Assembly (NCBI GenBank): GCA_018334795.1
Contig: JAGXLH010000063.1
Span: forward strand, 1-10,271
Direction: 5' to 3'
DNA length: 10,271 nucleotides
Source: Thermoplasmatota archaeon
GTDB lineage: Archaea > Thermoplasmatota > E2 > DHVEG-1
Of the stretch, positions 7,481-10,271 are shown piece after piece; within the stretch, counting starts at the first letter, position 1; each line of letters starts with the position of its first letter. The notes under the pieces are model-generated. The model did not search any database. It saw only the letters and a list, made by a program, of their open reading frames with translations, and had not been told where the DNA came from. The position numbers and the translations under genes were made by a program.

Positions 7481-7587
7481 ATGCGATTAAGGTTTAAATC
7501 CTCGTCTTTTGGCGGTTCTCTTAACAGAATGGCACCGAATTAAGAATCCCCAGTATTCATGCCAAGGAACTTCACTCTAGAATACTG
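7481..7587 (+). mobile_element. Possible decayed right end of an IS200/IS605 (tnpB) element
   Basis: From memory, aaatcctcgtcttttggcgg (7496-7515) resembles the conserved 3' end of many archaeal tnpB elements (GAATCCTCGTCCTTTAGGGCGG type). About 25 bases later GGCACCGAATTAAGAATCCCC (7531-7551) resembles another common tnpB-end string. The arms cagtattc (7551-7558) and gaatactg (7580-7587) are exact 8-base complements, in the place of a terminal hairpin. No tnpB or tnpA coding sequence is present: the upstream DNA is the methyltransferase gene on the other strand. This would be a remnant only. The call rests on remembered similarity and should be treated as weak. Confidence 0.3.
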
Positions 7588-7740
7588 ATCTCAATGTTAT
7601 AGTTGCTTGATAGAAAAAAATTATAATTTTTTTTAATTAATTGTTCAACCATTGAATAATTTTCATATTTAGTCAAAAAATTTTTGTTTAAATTTCTTAG
7701 AGTAGCATGAAAAACTACTCATTATTGAAAAGTATCCAAA

Positions 7741-7750
7741 ATTATTTAAA
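7741..7750 (+). promoter_or_regulatory. TATA-like box before the structured RNA candidate
   Basis: The string attatttaaa, preceded by an A-rich BRE-like stretch, is centred about 25 bases before 7770. That is where the outer stem of the RNA candidate begins. The spacing supports plus-strand transcription, but TATA-like strings are common in this A+T-rich region. Confidence 0.35.
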
Positions 7751-7767
7751 CAAGTTTTAACTTAAAT

Positions 7768-7911
7768 AATAGTATTAGGTCTGGAGAGGTGAGAGACGAG
7801 AGGAGAGTTGTCTCAAACAAGTAGTTTTACTCATTTTTTTTGCCTCCTTGTGCTTTCCAGACCTTGCCTCCCTTTATTACTGCGAAATCACAGAAATCTC
7901 GCTATACTATT
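7768..7911 (+). ncRNA. Structured RNA candidate, unassigned family
   Basis: This is a GC-rich island in very A+T-rich non-coding DNA: by hand count 45 of the 96 bases at 7777-7872 are G or C. It folds as nested helices. The outer stem is aatagtat (7768-7775) with atactatt (7904-7911), 8 exact pairs. The second stem is aggtctgga (7777-7785) with tccagacct (7856-7864), 9 exact pairs. Inside it gagg (7786-7789) can pair with cctc (7843-7846), and gagac (7793-7797) closes a hairpin with gtctc (7810-7814). Beyond it gcga (7882-7885) pairs with tcgc (7899-7902). The loop gagg at 7800-7803 could form a pseudoknot with cctc at 7867-7870. I compared it by eye with tRNA, 5S rRNA, SRP RNA, RNase P RNA and box C/D RNA, and none fits. 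The strand is chosen from the upstream TATA-like box. Function unknown. Confidence 0.55.
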
Positions 7912-8052
7912 CTTTGTTTATCAATATTTATTACCTTTTCGAAATTTTCAAATATATTACTAAATATATAGTTTAAATAAATTTATATAAAACACAAGTT
8001 TAGTATATTGATATATTTAAAGAAACGAAAATAAAAAATAATAAATTTATTC
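7912..8052. other. A+T-rich spacer without recognisable gene
   Basis: This stretch is almost purely A+T, with many stops in all frames and several TATA-like strings (for example aaatttatataaaa at about 7978-7991). I see no ORF with a ribosome site, no tRNA and no repeat unit. Confidence 0.5.
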
Positions 8053-8166
8053 TTAACAATCAAATACTCCTAATTTATTAAACTGAACAAAACCTAATTT
8101 TTTCAATTTAGTCCAAAGCATAAGTATAAATACCGTGATGATTATAATAACGAACATAGAAAACAT
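8053..8166 (-). CDS. Candidate small single-span membrane protein, 37 residues
   Basis: I found this by reading the minus strand. The ATG at 8166 opens a 37-residue frame beginning MFSMFVIIIITVFILMLW. It continues TKLKKLGFVQFNKLGVFDC and then a stop. Residues 2-18 are strongly hydrophobic, followed at once by K and KK, as in a single-span membrane protein with its basic tail in the cytosol (positive-inside rule). A TATA-like TTTTTATAC on the minus strand (8199-8207) would place the transcript start about 8176, so the mRNA would be nearly leaderless. No Shine-Dalgarno site is seen. I do not recognise a family. A chance ORF is possible, since A+T-rich DNA easily encodes I, F and L, but the hydrophobic-then-basic pattern is suggestive. 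Confidence 0.4.
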   Translation of the reverse strand: MFSMFVIIIITVFILMLWTKLKKLGFVQFNKLGVFDC

Positions 8167-8278
8167 TACTTTTAGGGTAAGATAATCATCCTAATTTGTA
8201 TAAAAATTTCACTTGATGTTTCTTTTTAGAATCGTTTTGTGGGGGAGTAATGCAGAATTACTACGAGGTGAAAAAAGA

Positions 8279-8386
8279 ATGGAAACGAAAACTATCGAAC
8301 TACAACGACTGGCAAAATCTAGGAAAAGAAAAAAAGCCATTCATAAGCGATCAAAGTCCCTTGACACCATTGAATTTATCAAATAA
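8279..8386 (+). CDS. Candidate small basic protein, 35 residues
   Basis: The ATG at 8279 is preceded by GAGGTG at 8265-8270 with 8 bases between, an ideal Shine-Dalgarno arrangement and one of the best in the window. It opens 35 codons beginning METKTIELQRLAKSRKRKK. The centre is very basic (KSRKRKK, then HKRSKS) and the end is IEFIK. Such a peptide could bind nucleic acid, but I do not recognise it. The frame is open further upstream without another ATG, so it could also be the tail of a decayed longer gene such as a transposase. An overlapping 67-codon ORF from 8250 in another frame is the alternative. Its GGGGAG lies only two bases from the ATG, so I prefer the 35-residue reading. Confidence 0.35.
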   Translation: METKTIELQRLAKSRKRKKAIHKRSKSLDTIEFIK

Positions 8387-8453
8387 AATGAAAAATATGG
8401 AGAAGGAGTGTTTCTCTTCTTTATTTAATTTTAAAATAAATTTCATTTATTAA

Positions 8454-8810
8454 TCAATACAAAATTGATTTACTTTGTTCTTAAAGCAATTAATGAAACT
8501 AATTCTTGTTTGTCAACACTATCTTCGGAATGTGCATAAAATATAAAATGTTATATTCAACACTATCAGTAGAAACTCAAAACAAAAAAATGATCACATA
8601 ATGAATAACCAATTAAATGAGCAGTTACTAAAGATTATCACAATTTATTGTTTTCCTTTGAAGAGGAGCAAATCCTTATAAAAGTTTATACCAACTTAGA
8701 TCGGCAGTGAAACTCTTACATTTTTTTGATATCGAATAAAGGAAAAAATAAGCAGTATGATTAAATTGACAAGATGAAAAAATGCATAAGTAGTTAGCTC
8801 GTTTTCTTAA
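8454..8810. other. Gene-poor spacer upstream of the permease gene
   Basis: I see no convincing gene here. An 11-base string, tcaacactatc, occurs twice (8513-8523 and 8557-8567). On the minus strand short open stretches look protein-like (one reads AHSEDSVDKQELVSLIALRTK and stops at 8470), but they lack starts and are broken by stops, so a decayed gene is possible. A TATA-like ccttataaaag near 8673 has no clear gene after it. Confidence 0.4.
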
Positions 8811-8822
8811 AAGATTATATAC
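8811..8822 (+). promoter_or_regulatory. TATA box of the TauE/SafE gene
   Basis: The string aagattatatac fits an archaeal TATA box. Its centre near 8817 predicts transcription start around 8843, about 12 bases before the first ATG. No Shine-Dalgarno site lies in that interval, consistent with a nearly leaderless mRNA. Confidence 0.5.
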
Positions 8823-8854
8823 GAGTATGTCCTTAATTTTTTTTCAGAACGATT

Positions 8855-9643
8855 ATGATGCCAGATGTTACCACTATCGTAATATTACTTTTTTTGGGGT
8901 TTGGTAGTGGTGTTTTTGTTGGAACAGCTGCAGGAACCGCAGCTTCATTTCTCATTCCAGGGTTAACAATACTAATAGGATATTCAACCCATGAAGCAAT
9001 TGGAACGAGTTTAGCCGTTGATTGCGTCATTGGCATCATCGCAGGATATACTTTTATCAAAAATAAATATGTGAATTTAAAATCTGTTTTTTTATTAATA
9101 GTTGCAGGAGTATTAGGATCAATTTTAGGCAGTACATTTACTTCAGAAGCCCCAGAAGGTATCTTAAATATTATAATCGGCTTTTTTCTACTTTTTATCG
9201 GCTTTAATTTTATTCGAAATGGGGTTAAAAAAAATGTTGATAGTTTAGAACAAAAAATTAATTTTTCTTTATTCCGAAATCATCACCTTTTGTCTTTCCT
9301 TTTATTAGGTGGTATCATTGGAGGATTAAGTGGTTTTACTGGAATTGGAGGAAGCCGAATGTTATCCTTAATTTTGATATTTGTAATGGGATATTCCCTT
9401 CATCAAGCAGTTGGAACCTCGTTAGTAATGATGGTATTCATTGCAGGATCTGGTGCTGTAAATCATGGTTTTCAGGGAGAAATCGTTTTATCTGCATTTC
9501 TTATTCTTGCAGTATCTGCAGGGACCGGAGCTTTTCTTGGATCTCAAATAGCAAGTAAGATAAATGAAGAACTTTTAGCTAGAATAGTGGGATTTATCAT
9601 TTTTATCTTAGGTTTTATTATTATGATTAAAAACTTTATCTAA
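8855..9643 (+). CDS. TauE/SafE-family membrane permease (sulfite exporter-like)
   Basis: This is a 262-residue, very hydrophobic protein with about eight membrane helices and the family's internal duplication. In the first half GFGSGVFVGTAAGTAASFLIP leads into GYSTHEAIGTSLAVD (about 43-57). In the second half GGIIGGLSGFTGIGGSRMLS leads into GYSLHQAVGTSLVMM. This repeated G-x-G-x2-G...H-x-A-x-GTSL pattern is characteristic of TauE/SafE permeases. Members move sulfite, sulfoacetate or other small organosulfur anions, but most archaeal members are uncharacterised, so the substrate is unknown. The first repeat has AAGTAAS where many members have GGGGG-type glycine runs. Two ATGs (8855, 8858) are adjacent. 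The length is normal. The 1.4-kb gene-poor region lies upstream. The gene converges on the sulfotransferase gene with 38 bases between, which hints at sulfur metabolism but proves nothing. Confidence 0.85.
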   Translation: MMPDVTTIVILLFLGFGSGVFVGTAAGTAASFLIPGLTILIGYSTHEAIGTSLAVDCVIGIIAGYTFIKNKYVNLKSVFLLIVAGVLGSILGSTFTSEAPEGILNIIIGFFLLFIGFNFIRNGVKKNVDSLEQKINFSLFRNHHLLSFLLLGGIIGGLSGFTGIGGSRMLSLILIFVMGYSLHQAVGTSLVMMVFIAGSGAVNHGFQGEIVLSAFLILAVSAGTGAFLGSQIASKINEELLARIVGFIIFILGFIIMIKNFI

Positions 9644-9681
9644 ACTCGTATAAATTTTTTGCACATAATTTTATTTGATCA

Positions 9682-10271
9682 TTATTGATAATTAAAAAAC
9701 GTACAATATTTTTTAAATCGATTCAAAATATATGGTTTCATATTGTAAATTTCTGGTAAATAACTTAGATTTCTTGGTTGGATAAAATCCTCAAATTGTT
9801 TAAAATCAACAGAATCTAACTGTAAATGATTAAATACTTTTTTCATTGTAGATGAGGTATGATTACAAAGATCTTCGTATTTAATATTAATAAAAGATTT
9901 TTTATCTAACTTCTTGATATCTGTTAAAAATTTTTTTGTATATCGTACCCGATTTTCAATAAGTAACGATAATCCAACAGGCAACTGAGGGATTAAAAGT
10001 GATTGAAGAAACCATTGTAATAATGGATTCTCATCAATTTTTTTTGCAAATGGAGAAAAAATCTCACTATACACTGTTTCTTTGTTGATGATAACTCGTA
10101 ATGCATTCATCGAAGAGTTCATAATGTCTAATGGATGGCGATGGATAAAAATAAATTTAGATTGGGGAATTTTTTCTTTGATAAATAAAAAATTTGGAAA
10201 ATCCCATGGATTCTTTAACAGTAAACGATTTTTTTCACCCTTAACAAGTTGAATTTTTTTACATATTTCAT
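9682..10271 (-). CDS. Sulfotransferase family protein, N-terminus cut off by the window edge
   Basis: The frame stays open to the right edge (first full codon at 10269-10267), so at least 195 residues are present and the start lies outside the window. An internal ATG at 10122 is not the true start, because conserved sequence precedes it: KNRLLLKNPWDFPNF and then KFIFIHRHPLDIMNSSM. The latter is the 3'-phosphate-binding motif (R...P...S) of PAPS-dependent sulfotransferases. Further on, FINIKYEDLCNHT matches the family's YEDL motif, and the tail ending RFKKYCTFFNYQ is typical of the C-terminal helix region. The PAPS 5'-phosphosulfate loop would lie in the missing part. The family transfers a sulfo group from PAPS to sugars, lipids or proteins; the acceptor cannot be told. 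It looks intact apart from the edge. It converges with the TauE/SafE gene. Confidence 0.82.
   Translation of the reverse strand, partial: EICKKIQLVKGEKNRLLLKNPWDFPNFLFIKEKIPQSKFIFIHRHPLDIMNSSMNALRVIINKETVYSEIFSPFAKKIDENPLLQWFLQSLLIPQLPVGLSLLIENRVRYTKKFLTDIKKLDKKSFINIKYEDLCNHTSSTMKKVFNHLQLDSVDFKQFEDFIQPRNLSYLPEIYNMKPYILNRFKKYCTFFNYQ

Noticed and set aside
7486..7505. GGTTTAAATCC resembling a tRNA T-arm
   Set aside because: The conserved C56 is missing, and no matching acceptor stem, D-arm or anticodon arm is found upstream.
7572..7652. Minus-strand frame beginning ATG at 7652 (26 codons), open for about 48 codons in all
   Set aside because: Composition is almost only N, K, Y, F, I, L and S, as expected of A+T-rich DNA by chance. 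There is no ribosome site, and it overlaps the hairpin at 7551-7587.
7775..7834. Minus-strand 19-codon ORF with AAGGAGG 8 bases before its ATG, inside the RNA candidate
   Set aside because: The ribosome-site match is good, but it falls on the reverse of the CCUCC string of the folded block, and the peptide (rich in S, L, T) is unremarkable. The nested exact stems are better explained by an RNA on the plus strand.
8135..8142. GTGATGA resembling a box C of a C/D RNA
   Set aside because: No D box (CTGA) at a proper distance and no terminal stem. The bases are explained by the minus-strand 37-residue ORF.
8250..8453. 67-codon plus-strand ORF
   Set aside because: It overlaps the 35-codon ORF in another frame. 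Its purine-rich site sits only about two bases from the ATG, and its C-terminal half reads like translated A+T-rich spacer.
8470..8550. Protein-like minus-strand stretch AHSEDSVDKQELVSLIALRTK ending in a stop
   Set aside because: There is no start codon and a stop lies just upstream in the same frame. I could not join it convincingly to other frames, so it is recorded only as a possible relic.
8513..8567. Repeat of tcaacactatc as a possible CRISPR-like or iteron array
   Set aside because: Only two short copies, with no regular unit or spacer pattern.

Overview
The window is strongly A+T-rich DNA, most likely from an archaeon. Three things point that way. Several starts have TATA-like boxes about 25-30 bases before a plausible transcription start, with very short or no leaders. 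Some genes carry GAGGTG/GTGATG-type ribosome sites, and T-runs follow at least one stop. The gene content also fits: a secreted beta-propeller protein, a mannosyl-3-phosphoglycerate phosphatase and a ferritin-like/VIT1 fusion. The phylum cannot be fixed from this window; a low-GC euryarchaeal or Thermoplasmatota-like lineage is a guess.

Layout. (1) 1-3590: a membrane-anchored beta-propeller protein (+) converges on a minus-strand cluster of three genes: a 47-residue protein, a two-helix membrane protein with a zinc ribbon, and a rubrerythrin-VIT1 metal transporter. (2) 3600-5640: a small unknown protein (+) and a mannosyl-3-phosphoglycerate phosphatase (+) converge on an Fpg/Nei-type DNA glycosylase (-). 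(3) 5680-7480: a convergent restriction-modification pair, namely a type II-like nuclease (+) and a beta-order DPPY methyltransferase with a C-terminal helix-turn-helix-like extension (-). (4) 7441-8854: a 1.4-kb gene-poor stretch. It holds a possible decayed IS200/IS605 end, a GC-rich foldable block that looks like an undescribed structured RNA, and two tiny candidate ORFs (37 and 35 residues). (5) 8855-10271: a TauE/SafE permease (+) converges on a sulfotransferase (-) that runs off the right edge.

Most genes look like their own short transcripts. Four convergent pairs have gaps of only 10, 22, 52 and 38 bases. Functional links seen or inferred are metal handling and oxidative stress (ferritin-like/VIT1 plus zinc-ribbon protein), compatible-solute synthesis (mannosylglycerate), DNA repair and defence (Fpg, restriction-modification), and possibly sulfur chemistry (TauE/SafE plus sulfotransferase). 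The strongest candidate for something undescribed is the structured RNA at about 7768-7911. The small genes and the restriction-modification control region come next.
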